Source: Chloroflexota bacterium
GTDB lineage: Bacteria > Chloroflexota > Anaerolineae > Anaerolineales > Anaerolineaceae
DNA length: 64,000 nt
Assembly: GCA_012517865.1 (NCBI GenBank)
Contig: JAAYUC010000009.1
Location: forward strand, 53,710-117,709
Reading direction: 5' to 3'
Position numbers and translations under genes: made by a program. The notes under the pieces are model-generated. The model was not told the origin of the DNA. It made no database searches and was given only the letters and a program-made list of their open reading frames with translations. Positions 39,148 through 48,277 of the stretch are shown here, in pieces. Position 1 is the first letter of the stretch, and every line of letters begins with the position of its first letter.

Positions 39148-41964
39148 TTAGGCTCCGGTCAAATCTTCAATCACCGAATCGCTGACCGGCTCCAGCTCGC
39201 CCCAGTTGCTGCCTGTGCGCGCTTCGGTCAGCAGGGGCACATCCAGCGGCAGGGTGTGTTCCATCACAGCCCTGGCTGCCGCGATTGTTTCAGCCACCTC
39301 TTTCTCGGGAACTTCAAAAATTAGTTCATCATGCACCTGCAGCAGCATGCAGCCTTTCAGGCGGGCTTTGGCAAATGCTTCGGGCAGCTGAATCATGGCC
39401 AGCTTGATAATATCCGCCGCGGTTCCCTGAATGGGGGCGTTGATTGCTTCGCGTTCCTCCCGCTGGCGCATGGCGAAATTGGTGCCGGTCTGCAGGTTGG
39501 GGAAATAACGGCGCCGGCCGAGCAGCGTCTCGACGTAGCCTTGTTTGGCCGCCAGTACGCGCGTGTTATCCAGCCAGGCTTTCACCTTCGGGAAATGGTC
39601 AAAGTAGGCCTTGATGTAGTTTTCCGCTTCCGCCAGCGTCAGTTCGGTCGCGCGCGTCAGGCCAAAAGCGCTCATGCCGTAGATGAGTCCAAAATTGATG
39701 GCTTTGGCGTGCCGGCGCTGACTTTTGTCCACTTTTTCCAACGGTATGTTGTAAATCGCGGCGGCAGTGGCGGCATGAATATCCTGCCCCTGTCGGAAAG
39801 CTTCCAGCATGGCTTCGTCCTGTGAGATGTGCGCCATAATGCGCAGCTCAATCTGGGAGTAGTCAATCGAGACCAGCTTTGTGCCGGGCGAGGCGATGAA
39901 ACCCTGCCGCACCCGCCGCCCCAGTTCAGTGCGCGTGGGGATATTCTGCAGATTTGGGTCCTGAGAAGCTACCCGCCCGGTGACGGTGCCCGTTTGATTA
40001 AATGAGGTGTGAATCCGGCCGGTTTTGGGGTTCACCTGCAGAGGCAGCGCGTCCACGTAGGTGGATTTCAGCTTGGTCAGTTCGCGGTATTCCAGAATCT
40101 CGTCAATCACCGGATGCTGGCCGCGCATGTTTTCCAACACGCCCGCGGCTGTAGAAAGCTTGCCCGAGCTGGTTTTGCGCGAGCGGTCAGGTGGTTCCAG
40201 AGCCAGGCGTTTGAAAAGCATATCCGAGAGCTGCTGGGTGGAATTGATATTGAACCGCTCGCCCACGCTCGCGAAGATGGAATCTTCTATGCGCTGGATT
40301 TGTTCGTTTAATTCCCGCGCGAAGTCTTTGAACATGGCGGTATCCAGTAGAATGCCTTTTTGTTCCATATCCGCGAGCACAGGAATTAACTTGACTTCCA
40401 CATCGCGGTTCAGGCGTTCTGCCTGGTGGGCAGCCAGTTCAGCCGTCAGGGGTTCAACCAGACGCAGGGTCATCACCGCGTCCGCAACCGCGTAGGGAGC
40501 GACTTTTTCTATGGGCACTTCCGCCATGCTTTTCTGGTTCTTTCCTGTGCCAATCAATTCTTCAATGTGCGTCATTTCCACTCCCAGGCGCACCCAGGCC
40601 AGGTTTTTCAATCCCAAATTGCGGGAATCAGGGTTAATCAGCCACTCCGCGATCATCGTGTCAAAGCTGATGGGCGCGACCTTGTATCCAGCCTGCTCCA
40701 GGCAAATCAGGTCGTACTTGCAGTTGTGACCGACTTTGCCGATTTTGGGATTTTCCAGGAGCGGCTGCAGCGCCTGATAGACCGCTTTGGGCGCGAGCTG
40801 CTTGCCGCGGGCGTGCCCCAGCGGAATGTAGAACCCGCGGGAGGGCGAACCGGCCAGTGATATCCCGACCAATTCCGCCTTCATTGGGTCTGTGCTGGTC
40901 GTTTCCGTGTCGAAGGCAATTTGTTCCGCGCCCGAAAGTTCTTCAGCGCAGGTCCGCAATGCTTCTTCGCTGTCGACAAGAACGGTTGTCCAGTCTCCGC
41001 TGCTGACCAATTCCAGTACCGGGGCGGATTCCTGAGCGAACAGGCTTTGCTGTGTGGCGCGGTCCAGGCTGGGCCGCATTTTTCTGACCAGAGAATGCAA
41101 GCGCTGGGTGAGCGTGCGGAACTCCAGCTGGCGGAACAGGTCCTCCACGGCCGCGGGGTTAAAGCGGTCGGCTTCTGCCTGCGTCAGGTCAAAGCGCAGC
41201 TTCAGGTCAGTGCGGATGCGCGCCAGGTCCTGGCTGAGGTAGGCATCCTGTTTGCCGGCCGCCAGCGCGGCACCGGCCCGGCCGCTGATTTCAGCCAGAT
41301 GTTCATAGATGTTGTCCAGTGTGCCGTATTTAGAAAGCAGACTCACCGCAGTTTTTTCGCCGATGCCCTTTACGCCCGGGATGTTATCGGAAGGGTCTCC
41401 CACCAGGGCTTTGTAGTCAACGACCTGGCTGGGGAGGATGCCCAATTTGCGCTGGACATCTTCCGGGAAGTAATCCTCGCTGGTGTTTGTTTTACTGTTG
41501 GGGAGGGACACCACCACGCGGTTGGTTACCAGCTGCAGCAGGTCGCGGTCGCCAGTGATAATTTTGACGCCCAGACCTTCTTCCTGGGATGCCCAGACCG
41601 CCAGACTGCCAATGACGTCGTCCGCCTCGTAGTTTTCCACCTCCAGGCGCGGAATGTTGAACGCGTCCACCATTTCGCGGATGCGTTCCACCTGACCGCG
41701 CAGGTCTTCGGGCATCTTGGCGCGCGTGCCTTTGTATTCAGAATAGAGTTCATGCCGGAACGTGCGTCCGGTGTCGAAAGAGACAGCCAGATAATCGGGT
41801 TGGTCCTGTTCCAGAATCCGCAGCAGGGTGTTGGCAAAACCAAAAACGCCGGCGGTGGGCTCGCCGGAGCTGGTTGCCCAGCGGGCCGTTCCGCCCGAAG
41901 TCAGGGCAAAGTAAGAACGGTAGGCCAACGCGTGGCCGTCCAGAAGGTAAAGAATTTTCGGCAT
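39148..41964 (-). CDS. polA: DNA polymerase I
   Basis: 938 aa; 5' nuclease, AFDTETTSTDPMKAELVGISLA, SIDYSQIELRIMAHIS, LLQVHDELIFEVP. Confidence 0.98.
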   Translation of the reverse strand: MPKILYLLDGHALAYRSYFALTSGGTARWATSSGEPTAGVFGFANTLLRILEQDQPDYLAVSFDTGRTFRHELYSEYKGTRAKMPEDLRGQVERIREMVDAFNIPRLEVENYEADDVIGSLAVWASQEEGLGVKIITGDRDLLQLVTNRVVVSLPNSKTNTSEDYFPEDVQRKLGILPSQVVDYKALVGDPSDNIPGVKGIGEKTAVSLLSKYGTLDNIYEHLAEISGRAGAALAAGKQDAYLSQDLARIRTDLKLRFDLTQAEADRFNPAAVEDLFRQLEFRTLTQRLHSLVRKMRPSLDRATQQSLFAQESAPVLELVSSGDWTTVLVDSEEALRTCAEELSGAEQIAFDTETTSTDPMKAELVGISLAGSPSRGFYIPLGHARGKQLAPKAVYQALQPLLENPKIGKVGHNCKYDLICLEQAGYKVAPISFDTMIAEWLINPDSRNLGLKNLAWVRLGVEMTHIEELIGTGKNQKSMAEVPIEKVAPYAVADAVMTLRLVEPLTAELAAHQAERLNRDVEVKLIPVLADMEQKGILLDTAMFKDFARELNEQIQRIEDSIFASVGERFNINSTQQLSDMLFKRLALEPPDRSRKTSSGKLSTAAGVLENMRGQHPVIDEILEYRELTKLKSTYVDALPLQVNPKTGRIHTSFNQTGTVTGRVASQDPNLQNIPTRTELGRRVRQGFIASPGTKLVSIDYSQIELRIMAHISQDEAMLEAFRQGQDIHAATAAAIYNIPLEKVDKSQRRHAKAINFGLIYGMSAFGLTRATELTLAEAENYIKAYFDHFPKVKAWLDNTRVLAAKQGYVETLLGRRRYFPNLQTGTNFAMRQREEREAINAPIQGTAADIIKLAMIQLPEAFAKARLKGCMLLQVHDELIFEVPEKEVAETIAAARAVMEHTLPLDVPLLTEARTGSNWGELEPVSDSVIEDLTGA

Positions 41965-42037
41965 GATGACCTCTTTTCTAAAGGCATGCAGGGGCGCGGA
42001 GGATGAAGGGCTCTGAAGCCGCCGCGTTCCCGCCTAA

Positions 42038-42553
42038 TCAAAAAATCTGCAGCCAGCCGTCCCCAACCGCGGAATCATCCGGCTGGCTTTGCTGGCCGAA
42101 GGGTAATCCTTGTGTTGCTTCGTTTTCGGACGGCGCTGAAAACAGCGCTTCCTGCCAGTTCTGCGGGCCTGGAACGCTGTTCTTGCGCGCTTTCAGGCCG
42201 TTCAGGTCCGGCATCTCCGGAACGCCTGACAATTTACTCAACTCAGAAAACACCTTCTGGATATCGTCGAAACTGGTTTCAATTGCAAATAACAGGCTGA
42301 CAGCCCGGCCCGGGCGCAGCGTGCTGCTGACCAGCACAAACTTGCGGTTGTCAAAATCCAACAGCTGATATTCACCAAACGCGCCCGGCTGCTGGGGGCA
42401 GCGTTCTTCGAGCAGGCGGATGATTCGGGCAGTGCAGGCGCGCAGTTCGGGCTGAACGGAGGAGCTTATCCGGTCTTCTGCCGTGATGAAAATTCCCGCG
42501 GCAGCGCTGGTTGGTAGAAAACGAGCAAGAAGGGAATCAAAATCCTGCGGCAC
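42038..42553 (-). CDS. Hypothetical protein
   Basis: 171 aa ORF in intergenic space, divergent from lpdA-like gene. Confidence 0.5.
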   Translation of the reverse strand: MPQDFDSLLARFLPTSAAAGIFITAEDRISSSVQPELRACTARIIRLLEERCPQQPGAFGEYQLLDFDNRKFVLVSSTLRPGRAVSLLFAIETSFDDIQKVFSELSKLSGVPEMPDLNGLKARKNSVPGPQNWQEALFSAPSENEATQGLPFGQQSQPDDSAVGDGWLQIF

Positions 42554-42708
42554 AGTAAAACAGCCTGAAAACGCGGCCTCTCCTTAGTAAAAATAGTTTA
42601 GCATGCCTTAAGGGCAGGTGCAAGCAGGCGCGCCAAACTTCTACGCGCGGGATTCGCGCTGGTTCTCCATTTATAATAATCCCAAGCACACACAAAGTAA
42701 GGAGCAAA

Positions 42709-44106
42709 ATGGAAAATTTTGATGTGGTGGTGATTGGCGGAGGGCCGGGCGGTTATGTGAGCGCCATCCGGGCGGCGCAGCTTGGCCTGAAGACCGCGTT
42801 GGTGGAACAAAAAGCGCTGGGCGGGGTATGCCTGAATCTGGGCTGCATCCCCTCCAAGGCGCTTCTGCGCAACGCTGAACTGGCCTACCTGCTGCGGGTC
42901 AATGCCAGTGCTTTCGGCATTGCCATGGACAATTTGCGTCTGGATTACGGCGCGGCTTACAAACGCAGCCGGCAGGTTTCTCAGCGGCTGACCAAAGGTG
43001 TGGCTTTTCTGATGAAAAGCCGCGACATCAGCGTGTATTACGGCCGCGGCTTTCTGCTCAGCCCCAGAGAGGTGCGGGTGGATGCCAGCGACGGCAGCAG
43101 CCAGACGATCGCAGCCAAAAACATCGTCCTGGCGACCGGGGCGCATCCGGTGGTGGTGCCCGGAATGGAACCGGACGGCGAGAAAATTCTTGATTATGTT
43201 CACGCGATTCTATTGGAAAAGCTGCCCAAATCGGCGCTCATCATTGGCGGCGGCGCGATTGGCGTGGAATTTGCCACCATCTGGAGCGCTTACGGCACGG
43301 AAGTGCACCTGGTTGAGATGCTTCCGCACATCCTTCCGGCTGAAGATGAAGAGGCGGCAGCCGAACTGACAAAAGCTTTCGCGAAGCGCGGCGTAAAGAT
43401 TTACGCCGGCACCAAGGTGCTCGCGTTGGAAAAAACTGAAACCGGCACCCGTGCAAAGCTGGCAGCCGAATCCGGAGAACTGAGCCTGGAAACTGACCTG
43501 ACCCTGGTGGCAGTGGGTTTTAGGCCCAACTCGAAAGACCTGGGTCTTCAACAGCTGGGCGTGCAGCTGGACCAGCGCGGCTTTGTAGTGGTAGACGGCA
43601 GTATGCGCACCAACATCCCCGGCATCCGCGCGATTGGCGACCTGACAGGAAAACTGCTTCTGGCGCACACCGCTTCCAGCATGGGAATCATTTGCGCGGA
43701 AAACATTGCCGGACTGCCCGTGCGCGAGCTGGACTACCGCATGATACCGCGGGCAACCTACAGCCAGCCGCAGGTGGCCTCCTTTGGGTATACCGAGGCG
43801 CAGGCAGTACAGGCCGGCTTTAAAGTGCGCGCGGGTAAATTCCCATTTCAGGCAAACGGAAAGGCGCTGGGTTACGGCGAGTACGGCGGATACGCGAAGC
43901 TGATCACCAACGAGGAAAATGGCGAGATTCTTGGAGCTTCCATCGTTGGCCCGGACGCGGCGGAGCTGCTGCCAGAACTCATCCTGGCGCAGGCCAACAG
44001 GCTGCCCATCAGCGCGATTGCCCAGTCTGTCCATGCCCACCCCACATTGAGCGAGGTGGTGATGGAAGCAGCGGAGGCCGCTTTGGGGCACGCTATTCAT
44101 CTGTAA
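42709..44106 (+). CDS. lpdA: Dihydrolipoyl dehydrogenase
   Basis: GGGPGGYVSAIRAAQLGLKTALVEQKALGGVCLNLGCIPSKALL; VHAHPTLSEVVMEA. Confidence 0.95.
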   Translation: MENFDVVVIGGGPGGYVSAIRAAQLGLKTALVEQKALGGVCLNLGCIPSKALLRNAELAYLLRVNASAFGIAMDNLRLDYGAAYKRSRQVSQRLTKGVAFLMKSRDISVYYGRGFLLSPREVRVDASDGSSQTIAAKNIVLATGAHPVVVPGMEPDGEKILDYVHAILLEKLPKSALIIGGGAIGVEFATIWSAYGTEVHLVEMLPHILPAEDEEAAAELTKAFAKRGVKIYAGTKVLALEKTETGTRAKLAAESGELSLETDLTLVAVGFRPNSKDLGLQQLGVQLDQRGFVVVDGSMRTNIPGIRAIGDLTGKLLLAHTASSMGIICAENIAGLPVRELDYRMIPRATYSQPQVASFGYTEAQAVQAGFKVRAGKFPFQANGKALGYGEYGGYAKLITNEENGEILGASIVGPDAAELLPELILAQANRLPISAIAQSVHAHPTLSEVVMEAAEAALGHAIHL

Positions 44107-44129
44107 GCCGGGCAGCGGCGAATAAAACA

Positions 44130-44162
44130 GCGGCATCCCCAAAACCGGGGATGCCTTTTTTC
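44130..44162 (+). terminator. lpdA terminator
   Basis: GGCATCCCC aaaac CGGGGATGCC TTTTTT. Confidence 0.85.
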
Positions 44163-44390
44163 TGGGAGACCTTTTCTTGCGCCGAAGAACACCGAACTTT
44201 TAGAGAATAATTGTTACTTAGTTAAATGTGAATATGCTATACTTCATCTATGGGAGTTGGGCTGTCTGAGAACCATCTGGTAGTTCAACATCCGGAAACA
44301 CGGCGAATGACGGCAATTGACTCTGTCCGCTGTTCAAACACACTGCCGCGCGCCTGCTTCAGAGGAATTCAGGGTTAGTTGGGGTCTCTC

Positions 44391-45155
44391 ATGATAGAAG
44401 GGATGAGTAACGTTGACTTGCTTTCGCTTGCGATTGTGCTGCTGGCACTGCTCAGCCTTGGCCTGAATTTGTTAATCCACCGGAAATACCCCTACCGTTG
44501 CTTAAGAAAAAACGACGCGCTTTTGGACGCGGAAAAACTGATGCACGCGGCTGCCGAGAAGGGGCTGCGGCTTACCATTGGCCTGGGTGCCAATCCAAAC
44601 AACAGCGTTCCCGCACCGGCAAGCCTGGCCGGGCTGCCTGTGCTGCGATTGATGACCATGCGCTCTGTCTTCAACGACCGTCCCGCGCAGGCGCTGTCGG
44701 GGGATGGGGCGCTGGCCAGCCTCAGTCAGCTGATTGTGCGCGGAAAGTACCAAAACGCGCTCGCGACAGAACTATTCAAACCCGATTTTGGACTGCTGGC
44801 AGGCGCGGCCCCATACGCCTATCTGGCCGGCCTGCTGCCCGAAGTGAATTACCGCGCCAACGCGGGCGTTTTTCTGATTGGCAGGCACCGGCCTGAAACG
44901 CTCCTGGCCGCGAATTTGGCGGATCAGAAAGGAATCCCGTTGGTGGCCGGCAGCGATGAGCTCAGCACGCAGGCGGTTCTTTTTGCTACCAACGCCCGCC
45001 TATGCCTGGGTGAGGACGCGCTCTATGCTGGCGCGGCCTTGGAGACAGACGCAAGTGCGGCGGCCGCGCTGCGCGCGCAGGATTGGCTGCGGGTGCTGGC
45101 CGCGCTCGGACTGCTGGCAGGCGCGGTATTAAAGCTGCTGGGGGCGTGGCCGTGA
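44391..45155 (+). CDS. DUF6754-like membrane protein
   Basis: N-term TM; TIGLGANPNNSVPAPASLAGLPVLRLM...AGAAPYAYLAGLLPEVNYRANAGVFLIG...C-term TM. Confidence 0.6.
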   Translation: MIEGMSNVDLLSLAIVLLALLSLGLNLLIHRKYPYRCLRKNDALLDAEKLMHAAAEKGLRLTIGLGANPNNSVPAPASLAGLPVLRLMTMRSVFNDRPAQALSGDGALASLSQLIVRGKYQNALATELFKPDFGLLAGAAPYAYLAGLLPEVNYRANAGVFLIGRHRPETLLAANLADQKGIPLVAGSDELSTQAVLFATNARLCLGEDALYAGAALETDASAAAALRAQDWLRVLAALGLLAGAVLKLLGAWP

Positions 45156-45766
45156 AAAAGACCCTCCCGATTTTGGTTGCAGTGCTGACGGCTGTGTTTA
45201 TTCTTGCGGCGCTCATCCTGCGGCCCCAGCTGAACGGTTGGTTGGATGTCGTGCTGAATTGGGCGGTGGTCACTGCCTCAGCCGCGCTGCTGGTGGCGGT
45301 CGCCACCCTGCTATTAACGCATTTGCGTGCCATCCTTCGCGGTCAGCGCGGCTTTATCTACAGCATTATTCTCATCAGCGCTTTTTTGGTCAGCTTTATA
45401 GGCGCGCTGGTGCTGGGACTGGAAAACAGCGCTTATTTGCGCTGGGTGGCTGCTGTTCAGCTTCCCTTGGAGACGAGCTTGCTTGGCCTGGCAGCGCTGG
45501 TGATGACCGGCGCCGCGCTGCAAATTTTCCGCAGCCGCGGCTGGTCGCTATTGACGATTTCCTTCGGAATCAGCGCGCTGGTCTTTTTGGTTATTTCTCT
45601 TGGGCTGCTGCAAGCACTCAATATTCCTTTATTAAGCACCGTCATCGCCTATCTGCAGCGGCTGCCTCTGATTGGAGCGCGCGGTCTGTTAATTGGCATT
45701 GGCATCGGCGCCCTTTTGACGGGCCTGCGCGTTTTGTTCGGTTTGGAAAGAAGCTGGGGTGAATAG
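45152..45766 (+). CDS. Multi-TM membrane protein of unknown function
   Basis: Hydrophobic; GTG start overlaps previous stop (GTGA). Confidence 0.75.
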   Translation: MKKTLPILVAVLTAVFILAALILRPQLNGWLDVVLNWAVVTASAALLVAVATLLLTHLRAILRGQRGFIYSIILISAFLVSFIGALVLGLENSAYLRWVAAVQLPLETSLLGLAALVMTGAALQIFRSRGWSLLTISFGISALVFLVISLGLLQALNIPLLSTVIAYLQRLPLIGARGLLIGIGIGALLTGLRVLFGLERSWGE

Positions 45767-47584
45767 ATGAGCGCGGAGATGATTCAATGTCCGCACTGTG
45801 GGAAGGACAACCTTCCACAGGCCACGCGCTGCGTTCACTGCGGCAAAGATTTAGATAACCTCTTTAAAATCGAAGGTGCCGAGGCGGATGCCGGACTGCC
45901 GGAAGAACCGGAAATTTCCGTTTCGGACCTTTTAAGAACCTTCCGGCAGGAGGAAGACAGCCAGGCTGAGGAGCACAGGCCGGCTGTTTCCAGCGGGCCA
46001 AGCGCCGTTTTTGCCTCGCGCGAGGATACCCCGCGGGCGGAAACACCTCAGGAAGAAGAACAGGCGCCCGAGTGGCTCATCCGCATACGCAAACGCGCCA
46101 TGCAGGAAGAGGACGCTGCCGGAGAGCTTTCGCGTAAATTTAACTCATTGGAAGCCTCCCGCAGCCAGGAACATCAGGGGCGCGTGGACGAAGAGTTCGC
46201 GAACTGGATTGCCCGCATCCGGGAGAACGCCCGCCGGGAGAACCTGCAGGCTGCCAAATCCGCGCAGGCAGGCTCTGAAAGTGAGGGCGGCGTGCCGGAG
46301 TGGCTGCGCCGGGTCCGCGAACTGCAGCCTGAAGGCCTGGAGGAAAACCAGGCGGTTCAGGAAGAACCCGAAGAACCCCGCGCGGAAGAACCGGAGCAGG
46401 AAAAAGAACTGCCCGCAAAAGCTGAACAGGCGCAGGCGCAAGAGGCTGAATCCGTTGTCGAGAGCGGCCCGGAGGAGGCGATAGAAACTGCTGAGCCGGC
46501 CCCGGACGCGGAAGGCGCAGGAGAGCCGCCGCTCTCCGGCCACGAGACCGGCGCCGAAACCCCGCCCGCGGAAGAACCCACTGAAAGCCCGAAAACCCCG
46601 GAAATTAAGCCGGTAATAGAAGAATTGGGCCTCGCGTCGGAAGTCAGCGCGCTGGACCTGGAAGAAAGACCAGCCTCGAGCGAAACGCTTTCGGCTGACT
46701 TGCTGCTTTTGCGCAAACAGAAAGAAAGCGCGCAAATTCTGATGAACCTGATTGGCGAGGAGGGCAAAGGCCTTCCGCCTGCCAAGACCCCGCGTGAAGG
46801 TTCCAGGGGCTGGTATCGGTTCATTCTGGGCGCCTTCCTGCTGCTGGTGCTGATAGCTGTCATTGTGTTTGTCCCGCAGGCCAGGCCGGCAACCTACGAG
46901 AACCCCACGCCAGCCGTGGCCCTGAAAGACGCGCTGAACGCTTTGAAGAACGGCGATAAAGTTCTTGTTGTGCAGGAATATCAGGCCGCTGCCAGCGCTG
47001 AGATGGAGCAGGTCAGCGCTCCGGTTCTGCGCGCTTTGGAGGAGCGCGGGATTGCGCTGCAGTTCCTGACCACGCACCCCAACGGTTTGTGGCTGAGCGC
47101 TAATTTAATGAACGCGGCAGAAATCCCCGCGCGCGAGACTGCCTATCTGGCAGGCGGGCGGCTGGGTGTGCTGACGGCAGCGCTGCTTGCTGATGAATCC
47201 AGCGCCATGCTTCCGGAAGGGCTTGAAAGCCTGGAAAACTACCAGCTAATTCTCCTCCTGGAAGACTCCCAGGCGGATATTCAGAACTGGATTGAACAGG
47301 CCGGACCCTGGCTGGGGGCAGGTAAACTGGGAGTGCTGGCAAGCAGTCAGAATGCCGCGCTGCTGCTTCCTTATTATGACGCTGGCCAGCTGGCTGGTTA
47401 CACGGCGGGGGCGCTGGAGGGGCGCGTTCTGGCCGCGGCGCTGGGGCAGACTGCCTCCACCGGCATGCCGCTGCGGGCGTATCAGGCCGGCTTGCTGGTG
47501 ATGATCGCCGTGCTGTTGCTGGGCATTATCATTAAGGCGGAAGCTGATTCCAACGCCCGGCATCAAAAGGAGCCGGAAGGATGA
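45767..47584 (+). CDS. Zinc-ribbon membrane protein with long acidic linker and DUF6754-like distal domain
   Basis: CPHCGKDNLPQATRCVHCGKDL; E/P/A-rich linker; TM; LKDALNALKNGDKVLVVQEYQAAASAEMEQVSAP; C-terminal TM. Confidence 0.75.
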   Translation: MSAEMIQCPHCGKDNLPQATRCVHCGKDLDNLFKIEGAEADAGLPEEPEISVSDLLRTFRQEEDSQAEEHRPAVSSGPSAVFASREDTPRAETPQEEEQAPEWLIRIRKRAMQEEDAAGELSRKFNSLEASRSQEHQGRVDEEFANWIARIRENARRENLQAAKSAQAGSESEGGVPEWLRRVRELQPEGLEENQAVQEEPEEPRAEEPEQEKELPAKAEQAQAQEAESVVESGPEEAIETAEPAPDAEGAGEPPLSGHETGAETPPAEEPTESPKTPEIKPVIEELGLASEVSALDLEERPASSETLSADLLLLRKQKESAQILMNLIGEEGKGLPPAKTPREGSRGWYRFILGAFLLLVLIAVIVFVPQARPATYENPTPAVALKDALNALKNGDKVLVVQEYQAAASAEMEQVSAPVLRALEERGIALQFLTTHPNGLWLSANLMNAAEIPARETAYLAGGRLGVLTAALLADESSAMLPEGLESLENYQLILLLEDSQADIQNWIEQAGPWLGAGKLGVLASSQNAALLLPYYDAGQLAGYTAGALEGRVLAAALGQTASTGMPLRAYQAGLLVMIAVLLLGIIIKAEADSNARHQKEPEG

Positions 47585-48264
47585 ACCCGATGGATATTGT
47601 TCTGGGCTTCATTGGCATTGCCTTATCAGTGATGATATTCAGCTATCTGTTAGGCGATAATTTCTTCTTTCGGGTGGCGCTCTATATTCTGGTGGGGGTG
47701 TCCGCTGGCTATGGAGCGGCCGTCTTACTGCTCAAGGTGATTATTCCGCGCCTGATTGAACCTTTGAAGGAGAGCGGGACGGACGCCTTTTGGCTGGGAT
47801 TGGTTCCGCTGGCTCTGTGCCTGCTTTTGGCGCTGATGCTCGTGCCGCGCACAGTCAGAGCGGGAACCCTGCCGCTGTCCTTCCTGGTCGGGGCGGCCGC
47901 GGCGGTGGGCATCGCCGGGATTTCCCGCGGGACGCTCGCGCCCCAGCTTCTGGCTGTTGTGAACCGCTTCAGCCCTGAATTGCTGCTGGAAAATTCGGCC
48001 GCGGATTGGGGCGGTATCGTGGAAGCGTTTTTCATACTTTTTGGGGTAATCTCAGTGCTGTTCTATTTTCACCACCGCTTAAGCAGAAAAGGCGCCGGAA
48101 CACAGCGGCCGCTGCTGGTGGAAGGAATTTCCGATGTGGGACAGGTTTTTCTGGGCATCAGCTTTGGGATGCTCTTTGTTGGTTTTTACAGCGCGGCGCT
48201 GACCGCGCTAATCGCGCGGATAGTCTGGCTGAAAGATTTTATCCTTGCCCTTTTAGCCGGATAA
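47581..48264 (+). CDS. Multi-TM membrane protein of unknown function
   Basis: Hydrophobic 227 aa; ATGA overlap with previous gene. Confidence 0.75.
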   Translation: MNPMDIVLGFIGIALSVMIFSYLLGDNFFFRVALYILVGVSAGYGAAVLLLKVIIPRLIEPLKESGTDAFWLGLVPLALCLLLALMLVPRTVRAGTLPLSFLVGAAAAVGIAGISRGTLAPQLLAVVNRFSPELLLENSAADWGGIVEAFFILFGVISVLFYFHHRLSRKGAGTQRPLLVEGISDVGQVFLGISFGMLFVGFYSAALTALIARIVWLKDFILALLAG

Positions 48265-48277
48265 AGGAAGACAGGCG

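Noticed and set aside
40921-42006. Forward ORF of 361 aa
   Set aside because: Antisense to polA
44205-44245. Promoter for the six-gene operon
   Set aside because: TATACT is present but the nearest TTGTTA is about 21 nt away; support too weak
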